Of a stretch of DNA of 64,000 nucleotides, positions 9,673 to 18,588 are shown piece after piece. This DNA comes from Deferribacterales bacterium Deferri_01 (GTDB taxonomy: Bacteria; Chrysiogenota; Deferribacteres; Deferribacterales; Geovibrionaceae): positions 186,001 to 250,000 of the forward strand of contig LUZY01000010.1 in assembly GCA_001603805.1 (NCBI GenBank), in the 5' to 3' direction. Each line of letters opens with the position of its first letter. Within the stretch, counting starts at the first letter, position 1. Under the pieces are notes generated by a model that ran no database searches, had not been told where the DNA came from, and saw nothing but the letters and a program-made list of their open reading frames with translations. A program made the translations under genes and the position numbers.

Positions 9673-10037
9673 GCCATCCTGTCTTTTCACACTCTTTTAA
9701 CCGTCTTTCTCTCTATTTATAACTTATTATATAACTGATTTATAATCTAAAAGCATACTGAAACGGTTCATATCTGTTATTCATTTTTAATAAACTTATT
9801 TCATAATACGACAACAAATATCAAAAACGTATCAAGCCTCTGAACGCCTGTTTTCAACATTAATTTTTTAGAACATTATTTATATTATAATTTACACCAG
9901 TTTTGTTAATTTTAAATTAATAATAAATTATGTTAAAATATTTAACAAAAATAATAGTAACTTATGGTAATTTTATTTATAAAGAACATAGTTATAAATA
10001 TACAATATGTACGTATAGCCCTTTATATCGCTGAAAT

Positions 10038-10065
10038 TTGCTATTGCGCTGTGTTTTCATATACT
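10038..10065 (+). promoter_or_regulatory. sigma-70 promoter for the acetate transporter pair
   Basis: TTGCTA (10038-10043), a 16-nt spacer and TATACT (10060-10065) match a housekeeping promoter, about 90 nt before the satP start at 10153. The remaining leader has no hairpin I can recognise. Confidence 0.5.
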
Positions 10066-10075
10066 ATATACACAG
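10049..10075 (+). promoter_or_regulatory. inverted repeat overlapping the satP promoter (candidate operator)
   Basis: CTGTGT (10049-10054) and ACACAG (10070-10075) are perfect 6-bp inverted arms separated by 15 nt. They straddle the -10 box, so a bound protein would block RNA polymerase. The arm spacing does not fit a CRP/FNR site. The binding protein is unknown. Confidence 0.35.
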
Positions 10076-10152
10076 AAAAAATAATAATTCATTGTTCATA
10101 ACTTATTAAATCGGTCGGATTTAATGTCTTAATTATAGAATGGAGGTTCACT

Positions 10153-10806
10153 ATGGCAAAACAGGAATTGACCAAGCAGATCTCACCCGCTGATGCGGTG
10201 AGCAAAAAAGTAAGCGAGGCTGCTACCTTCGCCGAAACAGTAATCAAAGACACCACTGCAAATCCCGCTCCTCTCGGACTCATGGGATTCGGACTCACCA
10301 CAATCCTTCTCAACCTTCACAACATCGGACTCTTCGGATTGGGAAGTATGATTCTTTCTATGGGTATTTTCTACGGCGGTATAGCTCAAATAATTGCCGG
10401 AATCATGGAATGGAAAAAGAAAAACACTTTCGGCACTGTTGCCTTCACATCATATGGTTTTTTCTGGATAACACTTGTAGGGCTCATAGTTTTCCCCAAG
10501 TTCGGCTTTGCTGAAGCTCCGGATGCAACTGCTATGGCAGCTTTCCTTTTCTTCTGGGGATTCTTCACCCTTATCCTCTTCCTCGGAACTTTTAAAATGA
10601 ACTACGCAATGATCGCCATTTTCGGCTCACTCACTGTTCTTTTCTTTCTCCTCGCTGTAGGCGATATGACAGGAAACCCCACTATTAAAACCATTGCCGG
10701 ATATGAAGGCATAGTCTGTGGCGCTCTTGCTGTTTACACAGGCGCAGCACAGATCCTTAACGAAATATACGGACGTGAAGTTCTTCCCCTGGGAGCCTTC
10801 GAGTAA
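10153..10806 (+). CDS. satP: acetate uptake transporter, GPR1/FUN34/YaaH (SatP) family
   Basis: A 217-residue inner-membrane protein with six predicted hydrophobic segments. The family signature [14 protein letters not shown] is at about residues 36-49, and LNLHNIGLF follows. SatP/YaaH members transport acetate and succinate with protons. The N-terminal 30 residues are hydrophilic. It starts at ATG 10153 behind TGGAGG. The next gene, four bases downstream, is a second copy of the same family, evidently from a tandem duplication. Confidence 0.92.
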   Translation: MAKQELTKQISPADAVSKKVSEAATFAETVIKDTTANPAPLGLMGFGLTTILLNLHNIGLFGLGSMILSMGIFYGGIAQIIAGIMEWKKKNTFGTVAFTSYGFFWITLVGLIVFPKFGFAEAPDATAMAAFLFFWGFFTLILFLGTFKMNYAMIAIFGSLTVLFFLLAVGDMTGNPTIKTIAGYEGIVCGALAVYTGAAQILNEIYGREVLPLGAFE

Positions 10807-10810
10807 TATT

Positions 10811-11617
10811 ATGGACTACACCAGACTGGAAACCGGACCCCTTGATTTCGCCGGATGGACTGTGAATATTCGCCTTGGAAAAGGCACGGTCACAGATCTG
10901 CATGGCAATAATGTCGCAGGGTTCAGCGTTACCGGTGATGGCGGAATCATCCTTGAGCATGGTTCCGCAAAATATGCGGATATGGCATTAATTGCACTGC
11001 GCTCCTTTGTCAGGGAGCGCGCCATATCAGCACTGGTTCAGGCAGAAACAGCCATCAAAGACAACACAGCAAACCCCGCCCCCCTCGGACTCATGGGATT
11101 CGGACTCACAACAATTCTGCTGAATCTCCACAACATCGGTCTTTTCGGGCTGGGCAGCATGATAATCGCCATGGGACTTTTCTACGGCGGTGCAGCGCAG
11201 ATCATTGCCGGAATGATGGAGTGGAAAAAGAAAAATACCTTTGGTACAGTAGCATTCATTTCTTACGGATTCTTCTGGATAACACTGGTGGGAATCCTCA
11301 CATTCCCTAAATTCGGGCTTGGAGAAGCGCCGGATGCAAACGCTCTTTCATCCTTCCTGTTCTTCTGGGGATTTTTTACGCTTATACTTTTTATAGGAAC
11401 ATTCCGGATAAGCCGTGCGCTTACCGTTGTGTTTTTTCTCCTTACCCTTCTTTTCTTTATGCTCGGAGCAGCAGATATGCTGGAGAGTGCAGCGCTTAAA
11501 ACGGCAGCAGGCTTTGTAGGAGTAATCTGCGGACTATCTGCTGTTTACACCGGAGCGGCACAGATACTGAGCGAAATATATGGAAAAAATATTCTTCCTA
11601 TCGGAGAGTTTAAATAG
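10811..11617 (+). CDS. second SatP-family acetate transporter with an extra N-terminal domain
   Basis: 268 residues from ATG 10811, four nucleotides after the previous stop. From about residue 90 it repeats the SatP signature ([14 protein letters not shown]) and the six-helix core, very close to its neighbour. The first ~75 residues are extra: a soluble, probably beta-rich stretch (LDFAGWTVNIRLGKGTVTDL, then GFSVTGDGGIILEHGS) that I do not recognise. It is in frame with no sign of a broken gene, so it looks like a genuine fusion, possibly a cytoplasmic regulatory domain. There is no strong ribosome site, so translational coupling is likely. Confidence 0.85.
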   Translation: MDYTRLETGPLDFAGWTVNIRLGKGTVTDLHGNNVAGFSVTGDGGIILEHGSAKYADMALIALRSFVRERAISALVQAETAIKDNTANPAPLGLMGFGLTTILLNLHNIGLFGLGSMIIAMGLFYGGAAQIIAGMMEWKKKNTFGTVAFISYGFFWITLVGILTFPKFGLGEAPDANALSSFLFFWGFFTLILFIGTFRISRALTVVFFLLTLLFFMLGAADMLESAALKTAAGFVGVICGLSAVYTGAAQILSEIYGKNILPIGEFK

Positions 11618-11698
11618 AAAAATTAATGAATCTTTTAAGGGGATCTCTGTCTTGTTTCTATACAATGAAGACATAATCTTCCGTGTTACCCCTTACAC

Positions 11699-11730
11699 GA
11701 AAAAAGCCGCCCTGCGCCGGGCGGCTTTTT
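11699..11730. terminator. bidirectional terminator between convergent units
   Basis: GCCGCCC / GGGCGGC stem with loop TGCGCC, preceded by AAAAAA and followed by TTTTT. It can stop both the satP transcript (plus) and the kinase-receiver transcript (minus). Confidence 0.88.
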
Positions 11731-11734
11731 ACAT

Positions 11735-12085
11735 TTATATGTAATCACTTACTTTTTTAAGAATCACTTCCGGCTTTTTTGCCTTAGTCAGGTATTCATC
11801 AGCGTAGAGTGAGGAAAAGTTTCTTTTATACTGCTCATAGGCAGTCAGAAGGAACACTGGAAGTTTCTCGTTTGCTTCCTTTACCTCTTTGAGTATATCC
11901 AGCCCGCTTTTTCCGGGCATGTTAACATCCAACAAAACCAAATCAGGCAGCCCCGCACTGAGAGCAATAAGCGCCTGTTCACCGTCCATCGCAACCTGGA
12001 CCTCATATCCGTTACTTTCAAGCAGTTCGCTGTAGTATTGAATAATACCCTTGTCATCATCCACAAGCAGTATTTTTTTAGTCAT
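11735..12085 (-). CDS. single-domain response regulator (CheY-like receiver)
   Basis: 116 residues, receiver domain only. Acidic pocket D9-D10-D11 region (LLVDDDKG), phospho-acceptor D53 (VLLDVNMPG), the switch Thr in VFLLTAY and the conserved Lys in YLTKAKKP are all visible. There is no DNA-binding or enzymatic output domain, so it must act by protein contact or in a relay. Its start overlaps the end of the upstream histidine kinase gene by 8 nt, so this kinase is its likely partner. Confidence 0.9.
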   Translation of the reverse strand: MTKKILLVDDDKGIIQYYSELLESNGYEVQVAMDGEQALIALSAGLPDLVLLDVNMPGKSGLDILKEVKEANEKLPVFLLTAYEQYKRNFSSLYADEYLTKAKKPEVILKKVSDYI

Positions 12086-13544
12086 CTAATCCTCCGGTTT
12101 TCGGCAGAATAAGGGAAAAAACCGCACCTGAACTGTCATTTGAGACGGTTATCTCTCCGCCGTGAGCTGTCATAATTTTTTTGGAGAGTGATAGCCCAAG
12201 CCCGGTGCCTTCCTGCTTACTGGAGTGGAAAGGTTCAAAAATCTTCTCCATCTCACCGTCAGGGACACCGCCCCCCGTATCTTTTATATAAAGTATAATC
12301 GTTTCCGAACTTTCTTCAGCACTTATTTTTAAGTCGCCGCCGCTCGGCATTACCTGAATAGCATTTATGATAACATTTATCAACACCTGAATAAATCTGT
12401 TTCTGTCTGCATAGACAGTTACTTCAGGGTCTATGGACTTGCTTACATGTATCATTCCGATACTGATATTTTCTGAAAGAAGCTTCAAAGTTTCATTAAC
12501 TACTTTATCAAGATTAATCTTTTCTATTCTGAGGTCAACATTTTTGGAGTAATCCAGAATCTCTGTCACGAGGTCTTCAAGCCTCGACACTTCCGACTGG
12601 ATCATTGTGATATAGTTATCCATACGGGGATCAGAGCCAAAGGCGGCGAGCCTTTTTGCGAAACCGCCTATGGCAACCAGAGGATTTTTTAGCTCATGCG
12701 CCACTGTAGCCGCAAGCATTCCCATTTTTACAAGATCTTTAGATACGTAGTCCACCTTTTCAAAGTCTTCCTCGTAAGTTTTGAGACGTATAAGCTCCCC
12801 CCGCATATTAGCGTTGCTGATCGCTATGGAGCATAAATTAGAGTAGAACTGGAGTATTGCTTCTGCTTTACCGGAATATTTTCCGCCTGTGGCAACCACA
12901 ACCCCGACCGCCTTACCGTCCATTCCGATAAGCGGGCAGGCATATGATTCGCCCTTGAGGCAGTCACGCATGCTCTTCCAGTCGTCTATTTCGTCAAGGT
13001 CAATCATTTTGCATCTGCCGAAATACATAACATCCGAAAGGGGGCTTTTTTTGCTGAATCTTATCTTTCTGCTGCGAAAGCGTGCTTTCTTTCCCTTCTT
13101 GCTCTCGCTCCTGCTTGCGTAGACAAGCCCTCGAAGCTCAAGCAAAATCTCATTAAGCAGAAAAATACCGACACAGTCAAAAACAGGGGTGGCAACAATC
13201 ATTCTTGCGAGTTCGTTCAGTACATTATCTATGCTTTCCCCGCTGACTATACTGCCCAGAAGATCCGCTCTTCTGGCACACTCGGCAGGGAATTCTTCTT
13301 TTATGCTCCGGCAGTAAAGGTTAACAGCATCGGCTATAATATCCTTGGCTTTCTCCGCCCTGCAGTTTCCTTTATAAAAAAGAATACAGGCAAAGCCTTC
13401 TCCTTTTACTTCAAGGGTATGGTCTCCGGAAACTGCACTTCCTTTCATAACAAAAGTTTTAGCGTCAAAAAATACAGTGCAGGAAACAATACTGATACTG
13501 AGAGAGTTCTCAAGCAGGCGGATAAAGTTAGCATCCGGAGTCAT
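12078..13544 (-). CDS. cytoplasmic GAF-domain sensor histidine kinase
   Basis: 488 residues, no membrane segment. About residues 95-265 look like a GAF-type sensor domain (SGESIDNVLNELARMI ... DGKAVGVVVATGG). It is followed by a short coiled coil, the dimerisation/phospho-acceptor region with H283 in VAHELKNPLVAIGG, and an HATPase domain with N box (NVIINAIQVMP), G1 (DTGGGVPDGEM) and G2 (GTGLGLSLSKK). The ligand is unknown. It is co-transcribed with the CheY-like protein that follows. ATG 13544 is chosen although the ribosome site is unremarkable. Confidence 0.9.
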   Translation of the reverse strand: MTPDANFIRLLENSLSISIVSCTVFFDAKTFVMKGSAVSGDHTLEVKGEGFACILFYKGNCRAEKAKDIIADAVNLYCRSIKEEFPAECARRADLLGSIVSGESIDNVLNELARMIVATPVFDCVGIFLLNEILLELRGLVYASRSESKKGKKARFRSRKIRFSKKSPLSDVMYFGRCKMIDLDEIDDWKSMRDCLKGESYACPLIGMDGKAVGVVVATGGKYSGKAEAILQFYSNLCSIAISNANMRGELIRLKTYEEDFEKVDYVSKDLVKMGMLAATVAHELKNPLVAIGGFAKRLAAFGSDPRMDNYITMIQSEVSRLEDLVTEILDYSKNVDLRIEKINLDKVVNETLKLLSENISIGMIHVSKSIDPEVTVYADRNRFIQVLINVIINAIQVMPSGGDLKISAEESSETIILYIKDTGGGVPDGEMEKIFEPFHSSKQEGTGLGLSLSKKIMTAHGGEITVSNDSSGAVFSLILPKTGGLDD

Positions 13545-13583
13545 AAAGCACGACCTGAATCATAATAGAGAATTTAATTGAAA

Positions 13584-13602
13584 AGGGGGCATAAAGCCCC
13601 CT
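13584..13602 (-). terminator. terminator after ppdK
   Basis: A GGGGGC / GCCCCC stem (7 bp with the flanking A-T) and loop ATAAA, followed on the minus strand by TTTTCAATTAAATT. It lies 13 nt beyond the ppdK stop. Confidence 0.75.
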
Positions 13603-13614
13603 GTAAATTTGTTA

Positions 13615-16239
13615 TCAGCCTTTAAGAGCAGCGTGAGCGGCAGCAAGTCTCGCCACAGGAACTCTGTAGGGAGAGCAGCTTACATAGTTAAGCCCTGCTT
13701 TCTGGCAGAAAGCTATTGAATCGGGGTCACCGCCATGTTCACCGCATATTCCGGTTTTAAGGTCCTTCCTTACGGAGCGTCCCTTAGCTACACCCATTTC
13801 CACAAGCATTCCAACGCCTGACTGGTCTATGGATACGAAAGGATCTTCTTTGAAAATGCCCTTTTCCACATACTGAGGCAGGAACTTACCAGCATCGTCA
13901 CGGCTTATGCCGAGAGTTGTCTGGGTAAGGTCGTTGGTTCCGAAAGAGAAGAACTGAGCATGCGCCGCAACTTCGTCCGCTGTGAGAGCGGCTCTGGGAA
14001 GCTCTATCATTGTTCCCACGAGGTAGTCAACCTTAACGCCTGTTTTCTCCATGACTTCGGCAGCCACGTTTTCCACAAGCTCTCTCAGTTCTTCAAGTTC
14101 TTTATAGTGTCCCACAAGGGGTATCATTACTTCGGGTATTACGTTCACTCCCTCTTTTTTAAGTTTGCATGCAGCCTCGAATATGGCGTATGCCTGCATC
14201 TCGTATATTTCAGGGAACGTAATTGCAAGACGGCAGCCCCTGTGTCCGAGCATGGGGTTGAACTCATGAAGTTCCTGCGCCTTTCTCTTAAGAGCATCGA
14301 AGGCTATGCCTGATGCCTTGGAGACTTTTTCCACATCCTCGTCAGTGTGAGGGATAAACTCATGAAGTGGCGGGTCAAGAAGCCTGATTGTAACAGGAAG
14401 CCCTTCCATGGTTTTGAAGAGACCTTCAAAGTCTTCCTTCTGGTACGGCTTAACTTTTTCAAGAGCCTTCTTGCGTCCGTCAACATCGGAGGCGAGAATC
14501 ATCTCACGCACTGCATCGATCCTGTCACCGTCGAAAAACATGTGTTCTGTACGGCAGAGGCCTATACCTTCCGCTCCGAAATCACGGGCAACCTGTGCAT
14601 CGTGGGGAGTATCAGCGTTGGTTCTCACGCCGAGTGTACGGAATTCATCCGCCCATTTGAGTATTTCTGCGAACTCGCCGGAAAGCGAAGGTTCGATAAG
14701 CTCGATCTGACCGAGAATGACTTCACCTGTGGTTCCGTTGATTGTGATGTAGTCGCCTTCTTTAATAAGATGACCGCCCACAGTGAATTTTTTGCCTTTA
14801 TCATCGATATTGATTGCGCCGCAGCCGGCAACGCAGCATTTGCCCATGCCTCTTGCCACAACAGCAGCGTGGCTGGTCATCCCGCCTGTTGCAGTAAGGA
14901 TACCCTGAGCAGCGTGCATTCCGCCTATATCTTCGGGAGAAGTTTCCTTCCTCACAAGGATAACAGCCTCACCTCTCTGCGCCCAGCTCTCAGCCTCTTC
15001 AGCGGTGAAAACAGCCTTACCCACCGCAGCACCGGGTGAAGCGGGAAGCCCCTTCGCCACAGAGTCATAGGATGATTTGGGATCAATCATCGGGTGGAGA
15101 AGCTGGTCAACCTGCTGAGGAGCCACACGGAGAACCGCAGTTTTCTTGTCGATAAGACCTTCCTTGAACATGTCATAGGCTATCTTGACAGCGGCTTTGG
15201 CTGTACGTTTTCCTGAACGTGTCTGGAGCATGTACAGCTTGTTTTTCTCTATTGTAAATTCGATATCCTGAACATCTTTATAATGTTTTTCAAGGGTCTG
15301 ATAAACTTTCTCAAGCTGGTCAAACGCTTCAGGCATAATGGTTTTAAGCTCTATTATAGGGTTAGGGGTTCTGATTCCCGCAACAACATCCTCACCCTGG
15401 GCATTTATAAGGAATTCGCCAAAGAACTCCTTATCGCCGGTTGATGGGTTTCTTGTGAAAGCAACACCTGTTCCGCAGTCATCACCCATGTTGCCGAATA
15501 CCATAGCCTGAACATTCACACCTGTTCCCCATTCATGAGGAATCTTGTTGATTTTTCTGTAGGTTTTCGCTCTCTGGTTGTTCCATGACTCGAACACAGC
15601 ATTAACCGCAAGCTTAAGCTGCTCTTTGGGTTCCTGAGGGAAATTCCTTCCTGTTTCAGTTGAGACAACGTCCTTATACTGCTCAACAAGCTTTTTCAGG
15701 TCTTCCGCATCAAGCTTGGTGTCTTCATCAACGTTCTTAGCTTTTTTCATGTCGGAGAGAAGTCTCTCAAACTTGCCGTGGCTTACGCCGAGAACAACAT
15801 CGCCGAACATCTGGATGAATCTTCTGTAAGAGTCATAGGCAAAACGCTCACTGCCGGATGAAGAGGCAAGCCCTTTAACCGTTTCATCATTAAGACCAAG
15901 GTTAAGAACTGTATCCATCATTCCGGGCATTGACACCCTTGCGCCTGAGCGCACAGAAACAAGCAGAGGAGAGCCGATGTCTCCGAATTTTTTGCCCACC
16001 GCAGCCTCAAGTTTGCCCATTGCTTCAAGCATCTGGTCTGACAGTCCTTCAGGATACTGCTGATTATTCGAGTAGTATTCTACGCAGGCTTCCGTCGTGA
16101 TTGTAAAGCCGGGAGGAACAGGGATGGAGATATTTGTCATCTCAGCAAGTCCGGCTCCTTTTCCGCCGAGAAGCTCCTTGTCGGTTCCTTTGCCTTCGGC
16201 TTTTCCGTTGCCGAAGAAATACACCCATTTTTTAGACAT
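13615..16239 (-). CDS. ppdK: pyruvate, phosphate dikinase
   Basis: 874 residues, the full length of the bacterial enzyme that interconverts pyruvate + ATP + Pi with PEP + AMP + PPi. The N-terminal ATP-grasp region starts with WVYFFGNGKAEG and LLGGKGAGLAEM. The swivelling phospho-histidine domain has H457 in GGMTSHAAVVARGMG. The C-terminal PEP/pyruvate barrel ends with catalytic C832 in GICGEHGGDP. It supports gluconeogenic growth from acetate or pyruvate, which fits the acetate transporters nearby. It lies 25 nt downstream of glyS in the same direction, so the two may share a transcript. Confidence 0.97.
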   Translation of the reverse strand: MSKKWVYFFGNGKAEGKGTDKELLGGKGAGLAEMTNISIPVPPGFTITTEACVEYYSNNQQYPEGLSDQMLEAMGKLEAAVGKKFGDIGSPLLVSVRSGARVSMPGMMDTVLNLGLNDETVKGLASSSGSERFAYDSYRRFIQMFGDVVLGVSHGKFERLLSDMKKAKNVDEDTKLDAEDLKKLVEQYKDVVSTETGRNFPQEPKEQLKLAVNAVFESWNNQRAKTYRKINKIPHEWGTGVNVQAMVFGNMGDDCGTGVAFTRNPSTGDKEFFGEFLINAQGEDVVAGIRTPNPIIELKTIMPEAFDQLEKVYQTLEKHYKDVQDIEFTIEKNKLYMLQTRSGKRTAKAAVKIAYDMFKEGLIDKKTAVLRVAPQQVDQLLHPMIDPKSSYDSVAKGLPASPGAAVGKAVFTAEEAESWAQRGEAVILVRKETSPEDIGGMHAAQGILTATGGMTSHAAVVARGMGKCCVAGCGAINIDDKGKKFTVGGHLIKEGDYITINGTTGEVILGQIELIEPSLSGEFAEILKWADEFRTLGVRTNADTPHDAQVARDFGAEGIGLCRTEHMFFDGDRIDAVREMILASDVDGRKKALEKVKPYQKEDFEGLFKTMEGLPVTIRLLDPPLHEFIPHTDEDVEKVSKASGIAFDALKRKAQELHEFNPMLGHRGCRLAITFPEIYEMQAYAIFEAACKLKKEGVNVIPEVMIPLVGHYKELEELRELVENVAAEVMEKTGVKVDYLVGTMIELPRAALTADEVAAHAQFFSFGTNDLTQTTLGISRDDAGKFLPQYVEKGIFKEDPFVSIDQSGVGMLVEMGVAKGRSVRKDLKTGICGEHGGDPDSIAFCQKAGLNYVSCSPYRVPVARLAAAHAALKG

Positions 16240-16264
16240 TAAGTAACCCCCAGTATATTGTGGT

Positions 16265-18328
16265 TTAAGCTAATTTTGAAAGGTCTCCAGCCAGTCCGAA
16301 TATATTTCTAAGACCGGCGAGGAGGCTGAGTCTGTTGTTTTTCACTTTTTCATCATCCGCCATTACCATGACAGCTTCAAAAAATGCGTCAACAGGTTTG
16401 CTGAAAGCCATGAGCCCGCTGAGAGCAGCCTCAAAGTCTTCCTTATTAATAAGCTCCGAGGTTGCCTGCTTTTTCTCTGCAAGCAGGTCTGCAAGAGCTT
16501 TTTCTTCATCTTTCTCAAAAAGGGCGGGGTTAACGGCGTCCGAGTTCCATTCCTGTTTCTTTAAGATATTGTTAATACGTTTGTAACCCTGTGAGATCAC
16601 TGCGAATTCCGCACTGCTTCTGTACTTGGCGAGGGCACGGGCAGCTTTTTCAATCGTGATCACATCCGCTGAAAGCCCGCTGACCGCGTCAAAGCATTCC
16701 CCGTCCACCCCTTCAGCGGCGAGAAGCTGCTTGAGCCTCTGGAGTATAAACTCCTTAACAGAAGCGGCAGTTTTTTCAGCATCGAACTTAACCGCATCCG
16801 CAAGAGCAGACAGGCTTTTTTCGATGAGCCTGTCAAGGTTAAGTCTGTATCCTTTGGTTCTGATAATCTGTAAAATGCCTATTGTGCTGCGGCGCAGTGC
16901 ATAGGGGTCGTTGCTTCCGCTGGGTATAAGCCCGATGGAAAAGCATCCGCAAACAGTGTCAAGCTTGTCCGCCATGGAGACAAAAGAGCCTTCGGCGGTT
17001 TCGGGAAGCTGATCCCCTGCGAAGCGGGGAAGATAATGTTCAAAAATTGCCTGAACAACACCGGAGTTCTCTTTCTGGAGTGCGGCGTATTCTCTTCCCA
17101 TTATACCCTGAAGTTCGGGAAATTCATAAACCATTTCACTGAGCAGATCCGCCTTGCAGAGATACGCTGCTCTGTCTGTAGTGTCTTTAACACTCTTGTC
17201 AAGGGTATCAGCAAGATAAGCCGCAACAGCCCTGAAGCGTTCCATCTTGGCATATGATGTTCCGAGCTTTTCCTGATATACAACTTTTTTCAGTTCTTCA
17301 GTTCTCTGTGAAAGAGGAACTTTTATATCGTTCTCATAGAAGAATTTAGCATCTGTAAGCCTAGCACGGAGAACCCTTTCGTACCCTTTGCGGATAAGCT
17401 CTGTGCTGGCGGGTTCTGTGTTTGAGATACCTATGAAATAGTTGAGAAGCTTGCCGTTTTTATCGTTTACATAGAAGTATTTCTGGTGATTTTTCATGGA
17501 AGTGATAAGCACTTCGGGGGGGAGCTTGAGAAAGTCCTCTGAAAAGCTGCCGAGAACAGCCACAGGAGCTTCCACAAGGTTGCTCACCGTATCGAGGAGG
17601 TCAGGGTCAACATCCACACAAAAGCCGTGTTTCTCCTCAAGGGCTTTTATCTGCGTCGCAATCTGCTCCCTGCGGCTTTCCGTGTTAACAGTGACACGGG
17701 CATCAGCAAGGGCTTTTATGTAGCCGGCAAAATCTTTTACCTCAAAGCGTGAGGGGCACATTATTCTGTGTCCGTAGGTGTATCGGTCTGCGCTGATGCC
17801 GTCTATTTCAAATGGAAGAAGCTCTCCTCCGAAAAGAGACACAAACCAGTGTATGGGGCGGGCAAAACGGAAGTCGTTACTGCCCCAGCGCATTGATTTC
17901 TGAAAAGGGATGGATTTAATGATTCGGGGAATAAGATCTTTAAGCACTTCAGAGGTTTCTATACCTATGGAGCGCTTGACTCCTGAGATGTATTCGCCTT
18001 TTTCTGTCTTTGTGCGCTTAAGGTCTTCAGACTTGATGCCTTTCGAGGATGCAAACCCCTGTCCGGCTTTGGTGAGTCCGCCTTCTGTGTCATAGGCTAT
18101 GGAAGCGGGAGGACCCATTATAAATTCCTCGGAATCCGCCTGCTTTTCAGCCATTTCGGTAACATAAACATACATTCTTCTCGGTGTTCCGTCAGTTGTG
18201 ACAGAGCCGTAGGATATGTTATGTTCCTTAAGCTGTTTTTCAAATTCATTTTTAAGAAAGTCACAGGACTTGCCGATGAACCCTGCGGGAATTTCCTCGC
18301 TGCCTATCTCAAGAAGGTAATAAGACAT
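16265..18328 (-). CDS. glyS: glycyl-tRNA synthetase beta subunit
   Basis: 687 residues, the beta chain of the alpha2-beta2 enzyme, starting with the signature YYLLEIGSEEIPAGF. It includes HD-like and anticodon-binding regions (SMADKLDTVCGCFSIG, GSNDPYALRR) and a C-terminal DALR-like part. The catalytic alpha subunit gene glyQ, usually directly upstream, is not in this window: the upstream neighbour is leuD, behind a terminator. glyQ must therefore lie elsewhere in the genome. A promoter of its own is visible at 18357-18386. Confidence 0.97.
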   Translation of the reverse strand: MSYYLLEIGSEEIPAGFIGKSCDFLKNEFEKQLKEHNISYGSVTTDGTPRRMYVYVTEMAEKQADSEEFIMGPPASIAYDTEGGLTKAGQGFASSKGIKSEDLKRTKTEKGEYISGVKRSIGIETSEVLKDLIPRIIKSIPFQKSMRWGSNDFRFARPIHWFVSLFGGELLPFEIDGISADRYTYGHRIMCPSRFEVKDFAGYIKALADARVTVNTESRREQIATQIKALEEKHGFCVDVDPDLLDTVSNLVEAPVAVLGSFSEDFLKLPPEVLITSMKNHQKYFYVNDKNGKLLNYFIGISNTEPASTELIRKGYERVLRARLTDAKFFYENDIKVPLSQRTEELKKVVYQEKLGTSYAKMERFRAVAAYLADTLDKSVKDTTDRAAYLCKADLLSEMVYEFPELQGIMGREYAALQKENSGVVQAIFEHYLPRFAGDQLPETAEGSFVSMADKLDTVCGCFSIGLIPSGSNDPYALRRSTIGILQIIRTKGYRLNLDRLIEKSLSALADAVKFDAEKTAASVKEFILQRLKQLLAAEGVDGECFDAVSGLSADVITIEKAARALAKYRSSAEFAVISQGYKRINNILKKQEWNSDAVNPALFEKDEEKALADLLAEKKQATSELINKEDFEAALSGLMAFSKPVDAFFEAVMVMADDEKVKNNRLSLLAGLRNIFGLAGDLSKLA

Positions 18329-18356
18329 TCTTCACCCTTTTATCTGCCGATTTATT

Positions 18357-18386
18357 TTTATACGCAATTTATCATTTTTCAGACAA
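18357..18386 (-). promoter_or_regulatory. promoter upstream of glyS
   Basis: On the minus strand TTGTCT (18386-18381), an 18-nt spacer and TATAAA (18362-18357) lie about 30 nt before the glyS start, just past the leuCD terminator. Confidence 0.5.
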
Positions 18387-18459
18387 TCCAACCTTTATAT
18401 AACTTCAAATACCGCTTTTCAAGCAAATAATCCTGTTTTTTTGCCTAAAGGAGAAGAGC

Positions 18460-18492
18460 ATGGAGCAAAAAAGAAACCCTTTCTCCGTTTAA
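18460..18492 (+). CDS. possible 10-codon ORF inside the terminator region
   Basis: AAAGGAG, a 6-nt spacer and ATG at 18460 make a textbook initiation site. The frame MEQKRNPFSV ends at TAA 18490-18492, and its codons form the left arm of the terminator hairpin. No plus-strand gene follows, so it is not an ordinary leader peptide for a downstream operon. It may be chance. Confidence 0.2.
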   Translation: MEQKRNPFSV

Positions 18493-18508
18493 AACAAAGA
18501 AAGGGTTT
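18474..18508. terminator. terminator of leuCD (works on either strand)
   Basis: An 11-bp perfect stem (AAACCCTTTCT / AGAAAGGGTTT) with a 13-nt loop. On the minus strand it is followed by CTTTTTTG, ending the leuCD transcript. On the plus strand it is followed by GTTTAATTTTTT. Confidence 0.8.
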
Positions 18509-18588
18509 GTTTAATTTTTTAAGTTATTGTCTCTTATCGGATTAACCGCACACCGGACTTATCAGGAGTCTGCTCATGCAGAGCAGGG

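Larger units (their letters stand above)
9673..10152 (+). other. 480-nt AT-rich intergenic region without genes
   Basis: Very AT-rich throughout, with many runs such as TTTAAATTAATAATAAATTA around 9910. I find no open frame with a ribosome site, no tRNA and no clear terminator after the FlhB-like gene. The only interpretable signals are at the right end: a promoter at 10038-10065 and an overlapping inverted repeat at 10049-10075. Such AT-rich upstream DNA could bind nucleoid proteins or contain UP elements. Confidence 0.6.

Noticed and set aside
10049-10075. CRP/FNR binding site
   Set aside because: Arm spacing is 15 nt rather than 6 or 4 and the half-sites differ from the consensus.
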